DNA of 64,000 nucleotides from Melitaea cinxia. Lineage: Eukaryota; Arthropoda; Insecta; Lepidoptera; Nymphalidae. The first letter of the stretch is position 1. Each line of letters starts with the position of its first letter. Positions 1 through 11,760 of this stretch are shown here, piece by piece. Both the position numbers and the translations under genes were made by a program. The notes below the pieces were generated by a model. It saw nothing but the letters and a program-made list of their open reading frames with translations. It was not told the DNA's origin and ran no database searches. The stretch spans positions 17,485,501-17,549,500 of the forward strand of contig NC_059402.1 of NCBI RefSeq assembly GCF_905220565.1. The letters are read 5' to 3'.

Positions 1-600
1 TTTATTACTTTGAATAAAATTTATTTATAATATTGTACCAAATCATTTATTCTATGTATACAAATATAATATTGAGGAAAATCATTGGCATTTTTAATAA
101 TAATAAAAGGAAAACTCGTTGATTCCTTTTTGCAAAATTATCTCTGTGTGGGTTGGTTCTTTGTTAATTTTTATAAATTTATAAGAAAACAATGAAAAAT
201 CCCATATTTCTTTTAACATACCCTTTTATTATTATTTATTTATTTTATTATTGATCGGAAAAGATGATATAGAAGACGATCTTGAATGTTTTTCAGGTCA
301 ATTTCCCATATTTCTTTTAACATATCCTTTTTTATTTTTCAATAATATTCTATATCATCTTTTCCAATAAGTTTTACATAAAAATCATGGGTGCCTTGCG
401 GAATTAAGTGTAGCATACTTTTTAAATCCTTTAACTTAGCGTCAGGGACAGCTTTCATTGTTGGCCAAAGTGGCTCCATTATCGATTTTGTTATAAAATA
501 TTGTCTTCCGCGAACATTTTTTTAATATCCACAACCTTAAAATCTTCATTTAAATTAGTTTTCATGTAAATTTTGAACATTTCGTCCTATTTAATCATAA
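1..600. other. AT-rich stretch, no gene seen
   Basis: No coding signal is visible. There is an imperfect inverted repeat: about 247-274 reads as the reverse complement of about 348-370, with a 75-base loop. A 20-odd base phrase (CCCATATTTCTTTTAACATA) occurs at about 201 and again at about 305. This may be the edge of a decayed DNA element linked to the transposase-like gene that follows. Confidence 0.35.
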
Positions 601-702
601 TTTCTTTGGTATGAAGCCATGAAACTTTTTCTCCGTGTATCTTTTTCTTTCTATTTATTATATTTTTTTCTAACTTCAATGATGACAAGAAATCTTCATT
701 TT

Positions 703-1837
703 TCATCCTATGTTCATGCATTGGTTTCGTTTTTTTTTACAAGTTTTCATAACCTGAATATAATCATCCGGTGTATAGAGCCTCTGTTGACGCTTAAGGG
801 CACATTCTATCTTTCTAAAATCTGTATCATTTGGGAGGAAGCTACGCCTTGATTCAAGGAATTTTATATTTATCTGGTCTAAAGTTGGATGTTCATTCAA
901 CATGGCCTTCAGCATTATGATCAATTTTATATAGCGGTTCTGACCTCCACACGCATCACTCCATAAAATCAGATATTTTACCTTGCCATCAAGCCTTTCT
1001 ATGATATGTTTGATGAGGCAAGACCCCACCTCTTGAGCATATCGGCCAGCTTCTCCTTCTACCCACACATTACAGTAAGCTTCGTCTTTGCTCCCAGTAT
1101 GTATCCCTAAACTGTGTACCAAGAGTTGTCTTTTGTAAAAGACGATATTTGTAGGTATACGGGGTAGAGGTAACGTGTTTTCGAGGTCAAAAGTCAGAGT
1201 CTCGACAGTGGGATCATCTTTAGCTAGCTTCATGTCAGTCCTCAATTAGTTAATTTTGTAAAAAACAATTTGTTGACTTTTGCAGCAGATAATATTTTCA
1301 CGCCAGTGGTTTTCGCTTCATCGATGTAAATTCGTATATTTTTGATAAAGTCTTGTCTGCTCCCAAAAACTTAACCCCTTCTGTTTTTGTCGGCGATAAT
1401 ACATATGTCGACAACCTTTTCATAAGGTTAATAAAAAACTCCTCGCTTTCAGGAGATGCTCTATTGCAACCGCCATGCGAACCACGATTACCTTTAATGC
1501 AACTGTGCGATCGCACCTTACAAAGCGACGTATTTATTCGTTTTGCCGACGTCTGTAATGTTTTGTCAAACATATCTCTACAAACTGATACACCGTCTAG
1601 ACAATATTGGCGAGAGTAAGACTTTTTCTTTTTCTGTGAAATTTTAGTTTTATTGTCAGTTGCAACGTAATGACGCTTCACAGCTTGTTCTTTTACTAAA
1701 GCAGTTAAAAACATATTTTGCGCATTATGTGATCCTAGGGAATAAAACTTTTTAAATGAGTTAATCTCTTTTCTACTGAAACATTTTAATAATAATTTTA
1801 AGGAGGATTTATTACACAACACAGATACAAAGGACAT
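703..1837 (-). pseudogene. Broken transposase-like gene, unclassified insect family
   Basis: Two minus-strand frames (1298-1837, then 703-1245) read as consecutive parts of one protein but lie in different frames with a stop between them, so the gene is broken. The first part is basic, with a Cys/His-rich stretch (HSCIKGNRGSHGGCNRASPE) after a KFYSLGSHNAQNMF motif. The second part has FDLENTLPLP and LWSDACGGQNRY, which resemble the first and second acidic positions of a DDE (RNase H-fold) nuclease. Proteins of this kind occur in many copies in insect genomes and are probably transposon-derived, but I cannot place the superfamily. No terminal inverted repeats were found. A degenerate orphan host gene is the alternative. 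Confidence 0.5.
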
Positions 1838-2150
1838 GACTTCTTAGACGTCGTAAATAAAATTATATCAACAAGGAACAAGTAATGTGAATCTTTGTAA
1901 ACTATAGGATTACACCTATTTTAATATGCAAACAAGAACCAACCCGCATGGTTCTACTTATTTGATTAAAAAATAAAAAATTATAGGACCATGTGGTATG
2001 GATCTTGTTAGTTTATTAAACAACTGCTGTTATGTTGGTTGATAACTTTGTCATAGAAATGTTTTATACTGTAAAAATTGTCAGATCATTTTGATCTTTA
2101 CAGGGTCGATAGAAGGTTGATTTTTGAAAGCTTCTGTGTCATTATCTCGA
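1838..2150. other. Spacer, nothing recognised
   Basis: AT-rich spacer between the transposase-like gene and the 3' end of the first LINE. No reading frame, RNA gene or clear repeat is visible. Confidence 0.3.
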
Positions 2151-3840
2151 TTATGGCATTTGTGTGGATTGGTTCCCTTTTGCATAAGTAGGTCCAGTTG
2201 TAAGAAGATTAATATTTGTTTTAAAGTTAAGAGTTTTGTCTATGTAAATATATACCTACGTATCCTATATTATCAACGGTGGCTATGAAAAGACATTTGC
2301 ATGCTGTGTCTATTTGTGAGTATGCATGACAGTTGTGAGCTTTTAATATGATAGGAGTTTGGGGTTGTGATTTTGGTAAAATAGAGAAAGTTATAAATTT
2401 TGTTTTTGATGTATTTAATATAAGAGTATGTGAAAGAAGCCAATCATATGTAGAACTAAGACCGTTTTGAGCAATAATATGGACTTCAGCCTACAAGTTT
2501 CCATAAAAAGTTAGTGCTGTGTCATCAGCAAAAGACACTATTTTTGACTTAGGGGTGTACAAATTGCATAAATCATTAATGTAGGCTAAAAACAATGTAG
2601 GACCAAGAATACTGCCTTGTGGCACTCTCGGGTAGTTGAAATTTCATTGCTAATATGGTTACCCAGTTTAACCATTTGTGTCCGATTTGTCAGGTAGCTT
2701 TGGAATAAGTCCAATTGTAAACCTCTTACTCCCAACGTGTCTAATTTTAATAACAGTTTGGACTTAGGAATGGTGTCAAAAGCCTTAGCAAGGTCAAGAA
2801 ATATGGTGAGCACTTTGTTGTGGTTATTTAAATTCTTTATGATGAAGTCCATAAGGTCTTGAACTGCATCAGAGGTACTTCTATTCCGTCTAAAACCGAA
2901 TTATTGTGGAGAAATCAAATTAAACTTTTCAAAGAAATCTACTAATCGAGAACTTTCGATAGAGAAGTAAGAACCGCAATAGGGCGATAATTATTAAAAC
3001 ACTTTACATCACCTCCCTTAAAAATTGGATGAATAATTGCCTTTTTGAATGCCGTCGGAAAAATGCCAGTCTGGAAGCACAAGTTGAAAATATAACATAA
3101 CACTAGTGAAAATAATGAAGAGTATCTTTTTAAAGTAGCAGGTGAAATTCCATCCCATCCTGTCGCTGCATTTGTTCTTAGAGAGTTAATTACAGCCATG
3201 ATTTCTTTAGGATCCGTTTCATTTAAAACAAAGGTGTTTGTTAGTCTGATATATCGTATGCACATAGGTTGAGACGATGGGTCTTTGCAGATGATTTTGT
3301 CAGCTAGATTTTTTGGTGTTTCAACAAAAAAATCGTTTATGTGATTACAGGTCTGTGAGGGTGATTCGGCGTGAGACAGTAGGTGATTTGGTGAATGTTG
3401 TGATTTTGCTATATTTGTAATCTTAAGTTCATCGGTATCGTACTGTCGTTTAACTTTTTTTAAAATTTTATTGCAAAAGTTGCAAAAATTGGGCGACTTT
3501 TTTAATTTTTATGTAGTGAATCCCTGTGTCGTATACATCGCAAGAGCCCAGGTGTAATCCAGGGTTTTATGATTTTTTTTCTAGCAGGTAATGTAGTAAC
3601 ATTGGTACTATTAGAAATAGCACTATTTAGCATATTTACCAGAGTGTCAGCAGCAATATTGGGGTCCTTAATAGAATAAATGGGAGTAAAATTTATTTCT
3701 TTCATTTGTTTGTCAAGTTTCGCAAAATCAACTTTTGTTATATTATTGGAGGTTGTTTTGGATTTAACTTTTTTTACAAAACAAGCACAGAAGAGAAGAA
3801 AAATGGTCAGTCACTGTGGTTTCAAGAAATTGCGGGAATT
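2150..3840 (-). pseudogene. LINE A, reverse transcriptase part (decayed, CR1/Jockey type)
   Basis: Minus-strand fragments collinear with a non-LTR reverse transcriptase. From 5' to 3' they are a pre-RT linker (3502-3705), RT motifs with NAATGWDGISP and NNYRPIAVL (2942-3265), LDLAKAFDTI (2586-2852), and VPQGSILGP followed by the catalytic FADD box near 2530, then a tail to about 2160. Several stops and frame changes separate the pieces, so no enzyme can be made. The motif order and the short GPTLFLAYINDL block fit the CR1/Jockey group. The endonuclease and ORF1 parts lie upstream on the same strand, with a short RTE-derived element inserted between. Confidence 0.75.
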
Positions 3841-4833
3841 TTAGTTTTTAAAATAAAATGATCAAGGCAGTTGGAACCTCTAGTGGGTATGGTATGGGCG
3901 GGCAAGAAACCATCAAATGCCAGAGCATTGAGATAGTCATGAGCGCGTGTGTCCAAGATGAAACAACTGAATTGAACTTAGCGAAGGATGGTAATATGTC
4001 AATTAGTGTAGAGATAAATGAATCATCATCATCATCATCATCATTACAGCCTATACAGTCCACTGCTGGACATAGGCCTCCACAAGTTTACGTCAAAAAT
4101 AACGTGAACTCATGTGTTTTGCCCATAGTCACCACGCTGGGCAGGCGGGTTGGTGACCGCAGTACTGGCTTTGTCGCACCAAAGACGCTGCTGCCCGTCT
4201 TCGGCCTGTGTATTTCAAAGCCAGCAGTTGGATGGTTATCCCGCCATCGGTCGGCTTCTTAAGTTCCAAGATGGTTGTGGAACCTTGTTATCCCTTAGTC
4301 GCCTCTTACGACACCCACGGGTAGAGAGGGGGTGGCTAAATTCTTTAGTGCCGTAGCCACACAGCACGATAAATGGATCTACATTGTCAATTGCTGCTGA
4401 TCGATAAAGGCAAAGAATAGCTAGATCCATCCCAATATTAACTAACATTCCAGTAGCACAGCCCCGCCAAATCTACCTCCGTGCATGTGGCATCAAGATC
4501 GTCTTTGATATACACAACTACACCATCACTCTGATTCAAATTATTTTTGGTACAGTGTGCTGAATAATTTGTTAAAAAAGGGATGTTAGTATTACTGCTA
4601 CACGGTAACCAGCATTCGGTCAAAACAATAATATCACAGTTAATGGAAATTCGATGAAGTACTGTTTGCAGACTTAAGAAGTTACAATTTATTGATCTTA
4701 TGTTCTGGGCAAAGATTTTAAAGTAATGCTGCGGTTGCTTAATAAATAGTTGTACCTGTTCTGGACTACAACAATACGACTCCGATACAGATAATTGATC
4801 AAGATTGTCCGATAAATTATTATTTTTAGCCAT
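3780..4833 (-). pseudogene. LINE A, endonuclease part (split by insertion)
   Basis: Minus-strand apurinic-like endonuclease of the same LINE. The N-terminal half (4438-4833) has AQNIRSINCN and VLTECWLP, the Asn and Glu motifs of LINE endonucleases. The C-terminal half reads through about 3850-3960, where RAHDYLNALAFDGFLP and RGSNCLDH match the usual end of this domain in CR1/Jockey elements. The two halves are separated by the short RTE derivative at 4021-4367, and the downstream half contains stops. The element is inactive. Confidence 0.65.
4021..4367 (-). mobile_element. Short RTE derivative (5'UTR joined to 3' end), copy 1
   Basis: A 347-bp insertion flanked by the direct repeat GATAAATG (4013-4020 and 4368-4375). 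On the minus strand it starts with the RTE 5' leader (GTGGCTACGGCACTAAAG near 4355). It runs to the region of the RTE start codon and then jumps to the RTE 3' end (GGCCTATGTCCAGCAGTGGA), ending in a (TGA)n-type tail. It has no open frame. It interrupts the endonuclease region of LINE A and is therefore younger than that LINE. Confidence 0.8.
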
Positions 4834-5107
4834 TTTTGAAAATAAAGTTAAGCGTAATTAAATTTTTACAATGCTGGAGAAAATATTCCAGATAAAAGAT
4901 AGGTGTATTATATAAGTTTAGTGTTAGAATGAGGTAGTGTTTGTTTAGTGTGAGAGTAGAGTATAGGCATGAAAATAGGTAATGTTGTTCATGTATTGGT
5001 GTAAATGAGTGTAAGTTCACAAAAGGTTTACAAATTAATACTAAAAGGAAGCATGAGTTAAAGCAGAAAACTAGCCACGCAGACATATTAAAGTTATAAT
5101 AATCTAG

Positions 5108-5632
5108 TCATATGTTAGTATTATTATTCCTCAACGATAACTGCTGTAATTGTTGTTCGGTTCTTATAACAATATATTGTGTATCAGAACTTTTCTTGAT
5201 CAAGAAACGCCCATTTGATATCCAGCAGAAAGTGAAAGCGTTTGCCTTACAGAAGTTTCTTGCAGCATAAAACAGTTTTTTTGAATATGGAGTTAGCTGC
5301 TCTGCGATGTAAACAGGTGTACGGGGTATATCAAGGCCCAGATGAGTCGAATTAATTTTACTACTAGTATTTTTATTGTTGAATTGTTTTACAGAGGTCA
5401 GAAAGTTATTCTTAAGAAGAGTATTTGTAAATTCGACGCAGATGCTTGACACCCTGCTTTCCTTTTTTGATGGTAGTCTAGAGATATCTCGAATGTCGGA
5501 CATTTGTATCTCCATTCCTATTTCCCTTGACAGACGATGTACTAAATCATATAACATATTCTTATTTTCTTGACGTATTTTGGGGACATTACGCATTTCT
5601 ACGCAGGTTTTAATGAGGTTGTATGTAATCAA
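5108..5632 (-). pseudogene. LINE A, ORF1 protein C-terminal part
   Basis: A 174-codon minus-strand frame upstream of the LINE A endonuclease. It contains the C-terminal signature of CR1/Daphne-like ORF1 proteins: LTPYSKKLFYAARNFCKAN followed by FCWISNGRFLIKK. This is the zinc-finger-free class that binds element RNA. The N-terminal coiled-coil part is missing, because at about 5610-5632 the sequence passes directly into another LINE (LINE B). LINE A is therefore 5'-truncated, which is typical of incomplete reverse transcription on insertion into LINE B. Confidence 0.6.
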
Positions 5633-8174
5633 TAAAGTCTATTTTTTCTTCCAGTGAGCAAAAAATTCCATTAACTTTAAAATGGAAAAGAAGTTGATTT
5701 AGCATAATTTTTTCAAATGTTTTACTTAAGGACGGTAGGATTGAAATGGGTCTATAATTACTGGGATCACTTCGACTTCCCTTTTTAAAAAGTGGTAAAA
5801 CCTTACTACATTTTAGCAAATCTGGAAAAGACCCCACTTTAATAGCATTGTTAAAAGTTAAAGCTAAGTACGGAGCGAGGTCATCAATGATAGAACTAAT
5901 TAATTTCACTGAAATGCCCCACAGATCATTTGTTTTTTAATATTAAGACTCTTAAAAGCTTTTAGAATATCTAAAGAATCAACTTGCGAGAATGAAAAAT
6001 CAACATTACATTTGCTTACGTTATTTTTAAGAAGTTGGGTAGAATCAGTTGGAGATGAATTCAGTCGAGAAGTTAAGTCAACGGGTATTTTATCGAAAAG
6101 GCTTCAAAGACATTAGCCAACTTGTCATCCGAACTTACAACAGCACCATTTATATTTAATTTAATTGGTATAGTTTGCTGATTACGTTTCCCACAGATAC
6201 TATTGATTATATTCCATGTGCATTTAATTTTATCATCAGAATTAATAATTTTATCTTTGATATATTTTGATTTAGTAGCAATTCAAACAGCTTTAAAGTT
6301 TTAGAATATTCTTTTACGTAATTCAAAAATCTAGTCTCCTGCTTCCATTGCTTCATACTGTACAGTTTATACAACCTAATTCTACTCTTATAAATAACCT
6401 TCAGAGGTCCATTCACTAAATTTTAAGTTAACATTTATATCGAAAGTTTTAAGTTTAAAAATGTTATAGAATGCATCTAAAATTAATTTGAAAACTGAAT
6501 TATAAATTACATCTGCATCCTGTGCACTCATATCTACTTTACATATTTTTTGTGCTACAATATCCCTAAAACAATTCGTTCTCTTTACCGTTATTGGTCT
6601 ACATGTAATTCTTCGAGAATTTATGTTAACTTTCTCATTAAGAGAGAATTTTTGACCGCAGTGATCGGAAGTTAAAACAGTTATAACAGATTTATTGTTA
6701 ATTTCAATATTACTAAATACGTTATCTATACAAGTGGAAGATGTCTTAGTGACTCGAGTTGGTTCACAATATCTGTGTATTTAATTAAATGGGTTAAACA
6801 AATTAATTAATCTACTTCTAATCATTGTGTCCTTAATATGTCTACATTAAAATCACCACACACTAAAACATATTTAGAGCTTTTAAACAATTTCTTAAGT
6901 GTGTCTTCCAACGTATCTTATCGTCTCAAATACTGGTAAATCACCTACGGGGGGCCGGTACACGCAAAGTATAATGTAACGCTGTAATTCTACACAAGAC
7001 AACTCTACAGTTCGCTCGACAGAAAGTGCTGCAATATCTTTACGGGATTTATGAGCTATATCATTACGCACCAATGTTAGTGAACCTCCGCGAATAGCAT
7101 TCTCTCTAATGAACGAACTTGACAAACTAAAATTTGGAATATTAAATATTTCATAACTTTTGAGTCAATGTTCAGAAATACAAAATATATGAATTTTATA
7201 AATGTCAGATAACAATTCTATTTCATGCTCCTTGCCACCTATGCTAATTATATTAATGCAACAGGATTTGGGTTTTGTCTGTTTAGTTAGTTTAAATTAG
7301 CATTTTTTTATATCAATAGAGATATTATTTAAATTAGAATTCGTTTGACAATTGTTATAATTAAATAAATGATTTATATTATATGTTAATAAGTCTGCTA
7401 TTTGCTTTTTACATTTTAAAGACAAATACATTTCGTCCTTTGTTAATTTAAATCTAGCGTTGAATTTATTTATATCAAATAGTGTGAGGTTACTATGCCA
7501 ACGAGTTAGGTTATACAAATATAAATCAATACATATGAATAAGGTAATGTACTTAATATGAATTTACATTTTTTTTTTTGTTTTGTACCTGTATTAAAAT
7601 TTCCAGATCTTTAATTAAGTCAGATTTTTTTATTGCCAAACTTTTTATTTTTATATCACTAGTTCGGCAAACAAGCGTACGGCTCACCTGATGGTAAGAG
7701 ATTACCGTAGCTTATAGACGCCTGCAACACCAGGAGCATCGCAAGCGCGTTGTCGAACCAATCCCCAATCCCCCCCCCCAGGAGCTCTGGTCACCTTACT
7801 CACTAACAAGAACACAATACTGCTTGAAAACAGTATTATTTTGCTGTGGTCTTCTGTAAGGTCGAGGTACTACCCCAATCGGGCTGCTACATATTTTGAG
7901 CAGGAAATTCCTGCTGTGCCCTACCTCAGTTAAAAAACAAAACAAACTATCACCGTGCAGCAAAATAACCACAGAATTTGCATCTAGTTCAATTGAATTA
8001 AATTTTTTTATTTGATATTTATAACTGGCACCAGGTGAACAGAAATTCAATACATTCTTTATATTTTTATTAAGCAAGGAGCCAAAACCTTGACCTATCT
8101 TATCTGACACCATTACTATTTTATTAGTTTTATTATAGTTTGTTTCCAAAATATTATTTAGCATCTGTATGCCA
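5612..8174 (-). pseudogene. LINE B, second CR1/Jockey-type element (decayed)
   Basis: Minus-strand remnants in order. An ORF1-like esterase-type segment lies at about 7990-8160 (KIVMVSDKIGQGF and SVVILLHGDSL). A second ORF1 piece is at 7297-7518. An endonuclease fragment is at 6895-7125 (GGSLTLVRNDIA, LCVYRPPVGD). An RT fragment is at 5610-5909 (KVLPLFKKGSRSDPSNYRPI). Multiple stops separate them. The element is cut at about 5612 by LINE A, holds a SINE-sized repeat at 7655-7937, and is cut at 8185 by an RTE insertion. Confidence 0.6.
7655..7937 (+). repeat. SINE-sized lepidopteran repeat (CAAACAAGCG family), copy 1
   Basis: About 280 bp, starting CACTAGTTCGGCAAACAAGCG and ending GTGCCCTACCTCAGTTAAA. 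The same sequence occurs at 19671-19946, reversed at 26619-26884, and truncated at 17908-18029, with more divergent relatives at 16716-16815, 39855-40040 and 59515-59700. It has no coding capacity. It is a common interspersed family in Lepidoptera; I cannot assign its class. Confidence 0.75.
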
Positions 8175-8185
8175 GTTCGACCTAT

Positions 8186-11100
8186 AAACACACACACACA
8201 CTTCAGCCTATCGCAGTCCACTGCTGGACATAGGCCTCCCCAAGTTCGCGCCACACATCCCGGTCTTCCGCAATCCTCATCCAGCCTACACCGGCAATCT
8301 TACGTAGATCGTCGGTCCAACGGGCCGGAGGACGTCCCACACTGCGTTTGCCAAGACGCGGTCTCCACTCTAGGACCCGTCTACTCCAACGGCCATCGGT
8401 CCTGCGACACAGATGACCAGCCCACTGCCACTTCAACTTGCTAATTCTGTGGGCTATGTCGGTTACCTTTGTTCTCTCGCGGATAGTCTCATTTCTAATC
8501 CTGTCTTTGAGAGAGACCCCAAGCATAGCCCGTTCCATTGCACGTTGAGCGACTTTAAGCTTGTGGACCAGTCCCTTGGTCAGTGTCCACGTCTCGGCTC
8601 CGTATGTTAACACAGGCAGGACGCATTGCTCGAAAACTTTTGTCTTCAAGCATTGCGGAATCTTCGAAGTGAAGACTCGACGGAGTCTGCCAAACGCCGC
8701 CCAGCCCAACCGAATCCTCCTATCGGCCTCCTTCTCAAAGTTGTTGCGGCCTAGTTGGATAGTATGGCCTAGGTAAATATAATCCTGAACAACTTCGAGA
8801 AGGGTACCATCGACCGATACCGGTATCGGTATGACTTGGTTGTTAAACATAACTTTCGTCTTATCCAAGTTCATACAAAGACCGACACGTCGGGAGGACT
8901 CGTTTAGGCCGGCCAGCATTTGGCCTAACTCATCCAGCGTCTCCGCAAAGATGACAATATCGTCGGCGAAACGAAGGTGAGAGATGAATTCACCGTTGAC
9001 GTTGATGCCCCGTTCCCCCCAATCCAAGGTCTTAAAACATCCTCTAGCGCAGTGGTAAACAGTTTCGGTGATATAACATCCCCCTGTCTTACCCCGCGCC
9101 GGAGGGAAATAGGTCTTGTTCTTTGGTCATTGACATGAACGGTCATCGTCGCCGCGTCGTACATAGATTTTAGTACCTCAATATATCGCCAGTCGATATG
9201 ACATCTCTGCAGAGAGTCCAGGACAGCCCAGGTCTCGACGGAGTCGAAGGCTTTCTCGTAGTCCACAAATGCCATACACAGCGGTTGATTATATTCTTCC
9301 GTCTTTTGGATAATCTGCCGAACAGTATGGATGTGGTCCACGGTGCTGTAGCCATTTCGAAACCCAGCCTGCTCTGGTGGTTGGAATTCGTCGAGTCTTC
9401 TGGCGAGACGATTCGTAACAACCCTCGAAAACAGCTTATAGACGTGGCTCAGAAGTGAGATCGGTCTGTAATTCTTTAACAGAGACTTATCGCCTCTCTT
9501 AAAGAACAGCACCACCACACTCCTGGACCACGCCTCCGGCGTGGTACCTCGGTGGATGACGGCGTTAAATAGTCTTGCCAAGGCTTTCAGGACAGGTCGC
9601 CCTGCGGCTTTAAGGAGTTCAGTGGTAACTCCGTCATCCCCCGGGGCCCTCCCGTTTTTAAGCTGCCCGAGCGCTGCACCAATCTCATCCTCTTCGAAGT
9701 CCGGGATACACTCCGAATAATGGCGCAACAATGGTGCCCGTGGATCTTCGGTGTCCCAAGTCGCAGGCTTGCGTGCGCTCGACGAGTACAGCTGTCCATA
9801 AAAATTCTCAACCTCTTCTCGGACCTGAGGGCGAGAGCAGACGGTTCTGCCATCTGCTGTTTTAAGCTTCGCAAGAAGGCTTCTCCCCAATGGTCTTTGG
9901 AAAACTTTGGACCCCCTATTCTGCTCAATCAGAGTAGCAACCTCTCTCGTATTTGAGCAGCGGAGGTCTCGGCGAATAATTTTCCGTACCCTCTTGGAAA
10001 GAGCCCTCTGTTCTGGCGAAGCAGCCGGCAACTCGCGCCTCTGCCGCATCAGATCTAAGGCTTCGGGAGAAAGTTTGGACTGCTTCGTTGGCTTTGTTGG
10101 TGGAAAGTGCCTGCGACCCAGTGTACACACCGTCTTCACCACGTTGTCGGTTATCTCGTCCACGTCGCTAGTAGTTTCCAGCGAATCGAATCGGTTTTGG
10201 AGTTCCAACTGAAACTGCTCGGAGCCACATAGTATTTGGGGCAGCGTAGGTCGGAGAGTAGATTTCATCAAGCGGGTCCGCTCCTTTCGGAGACATATAT
10301 TCAGAGTGCCCCGTACTAGCCGGTGGTCGCTGCCGGTGTTAAACCTGTTAACCACTGAGACATCTCTGAATATATGCCTTTTATCCGCTATGATGAAATC
10401 TATCTCGTTCCTCGTCACAGTATCGGGGCTTTGCCATGTCCACCTCCTTTGGGGCTTCTTCTCAAAAAATGAGTTCATCAAGAAGAGCCCCTCCGATTCG
10501 AGGAAGTTGACAAGCGTCTGCCCCCTGTGATTCCTGTGCCCCAATCCGTGTGATCCGATGCTCGATCCGTCGCGGCCTTGTACTCCCACTTTAGCGTTGA
10601 AGTCTCCCATAACAACGCTGTAGAAGGTCGAAGTAGTGCCATGTATGGCCCTTGTAATATCTTCATACAAGGCTTCGACTTCATCGTCAGAGTGTGCCGA
10701 GGTCGGCGCATATACCTGTATCACTTTCAGGGAGTACCTGTCGGTGAGCTTAAGTACAAGGTACGCTACCCGGGTCGACACACTACTGACTTCCACAACG
10801 TTGTTAGTGAGAGTCTTGTAAACCAGAAAACCGACGCCACCTTGGGAAAGCCCATCACCTTCACGGAAGTAGAACAAGTGCCCGGAGTCCAGGATCATCG
10901 TGTCCTCTCCCTCTCTTCGGACTTCAGACAACCCCAGTATGCTCCACTTAATGTGACTAAGTTCTACCTCAAGTTCGGTGAGGTGATGGTCCAACCGTAG
11001 CGTGCGTCCATTATACGTAGCCAGGAATATTTTTCTATGGCAGCCTCCCGTACCCCGGTGATTCTTGGCACCCTCTACCCCACCGTTACCACGGCCGCTG

Positions 11101-11372
11101 CCGTAGCCGGGAATAGTGGGGCTGCCGGGAACTGAGGGCCTTATTTTTAAGTTCGAACTCATGGGGGTTTTTGCCCATAGTCACCACGCTAGGCAGGCGG
11201 GTTGGTGACCGCAGGGCTGACTTTGTCGCACCGAAGACGCTGCTGCCCGTCCTCGGTCTGTGCATTTAAAAAGCCAGCAGTTGGATGGCTATCCCGCCAT
11301 CGGTCGGCCTTTTAAGTTCCAAGGTGGTAGTGGAACTGTGCTATCCCTTTTGTTCGTGCTATCCCTTTTATC
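8186..11372 (-). mobile_element. Near-intact RTE-clade LINE with 11-bp target duplication
   Basis: A minus-strand element flanked by GTTCGACCTAT at 8175-8185 and 11373-11383. It contains a 5' leader (11163 to about 11350), one long ORF (11162-8203), and a short 3' end with a (TG)n tail at 8186-8201. The leader (GGTCACCAACCCGCCTGCC in sense) is the same sequence that makes up most of the short derivative elements elsewhere in the window. The insertion cuts the ORF1-like part of LINE B, so it is younger than LINE B. Confidence 0.88.
8203..11162 (-). pseudogene. RTE ORF: endonuclease plus reverse transcriptase, one frameshift
   Basis: A single RTE-type ORF of about 986 codons. The N-terminal endonuclease spans roughly residues 45-280 (LATYNGRTL, ILGLSEVRR, VMGDFNAKVG, NEIDFIIAD, TGSDHRLVRG). 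RT motifs follow: NGRAPGDDGV, NYRPISLL, QAGFRNGYST, FVDYEKAFDSV, RRGVRQGDVISP and the catalytic LRFADDIVIF. A C-terminal region ends WKWAGH/R-rich in the way usual for RTE (KWQWAGHLCRR). The frame breaks once, near 9034-9037, at a run of four A on the plus strand where the other RTE copy in this window (61300-62280) has five. Otherwise the frame is open. This is either a recently dead element or a homopolymer sequencing error. Confidence 0.85.
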
Positions 11373-11383
11373 GTTCGACCTAT

Positions 11384-11760
11384 GTGTGGGGATAACTGCG
11401 TCGTTTATGAACCAATTTTGATAATTCTTTTTTGGTTGTAAAGTAGATATCCCAGTTCCATGATAAAGAAACCAGGATCTGATGATGAGATCCCAGAGAA
11501 ATCGAGGGAAACCCTTGACAATCCACATAACTTTTTACTGGCTGTACCGATTTTTATTATTTTTAATTTAATCAAAAGCCGATGTTTATCATGTGGTCAC
11601 ATTTAAATTTCATCGAGATCTGATAACAAATTTTGGAGTAATCTTTGATAATGCGTATTTACTTGACTATTTTTTCATCTACCTACGTTGTATTACTTGT
11701 CGATGTAATTGAAGTGGGTTTTTTCGTTTGCCAGCAAACACAATTATTAAACATTACAAT
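11384..11760. repeat. Diverged copy of the fold-back repeat body
   Basis: The phrases AATTTTGATAATTC, CCATGATAAAGAAACCAGGA and ATGCGTATTTACTTGACTATT match the internal part of the long-TIR element at 63113-63635, in a rearranged and decayed form. No intact termini are visible here. Confidence 0.5.

Noticed and set aside
4150..4356. Repeated small frames in the short RTE derivatives (also 40379-40585 and 47315-47521)
   Set aside because: They recur because the RTE leader recurs. The frame is antisense to the leader in most copies and has no protein features.
8413..10821. Several plus-strand frames of 60-140 codons opposite the RTE ORF
   Set aside because: Shadows of the long minus-strand RTE ORF, whose motifs and length settle the coding strand.
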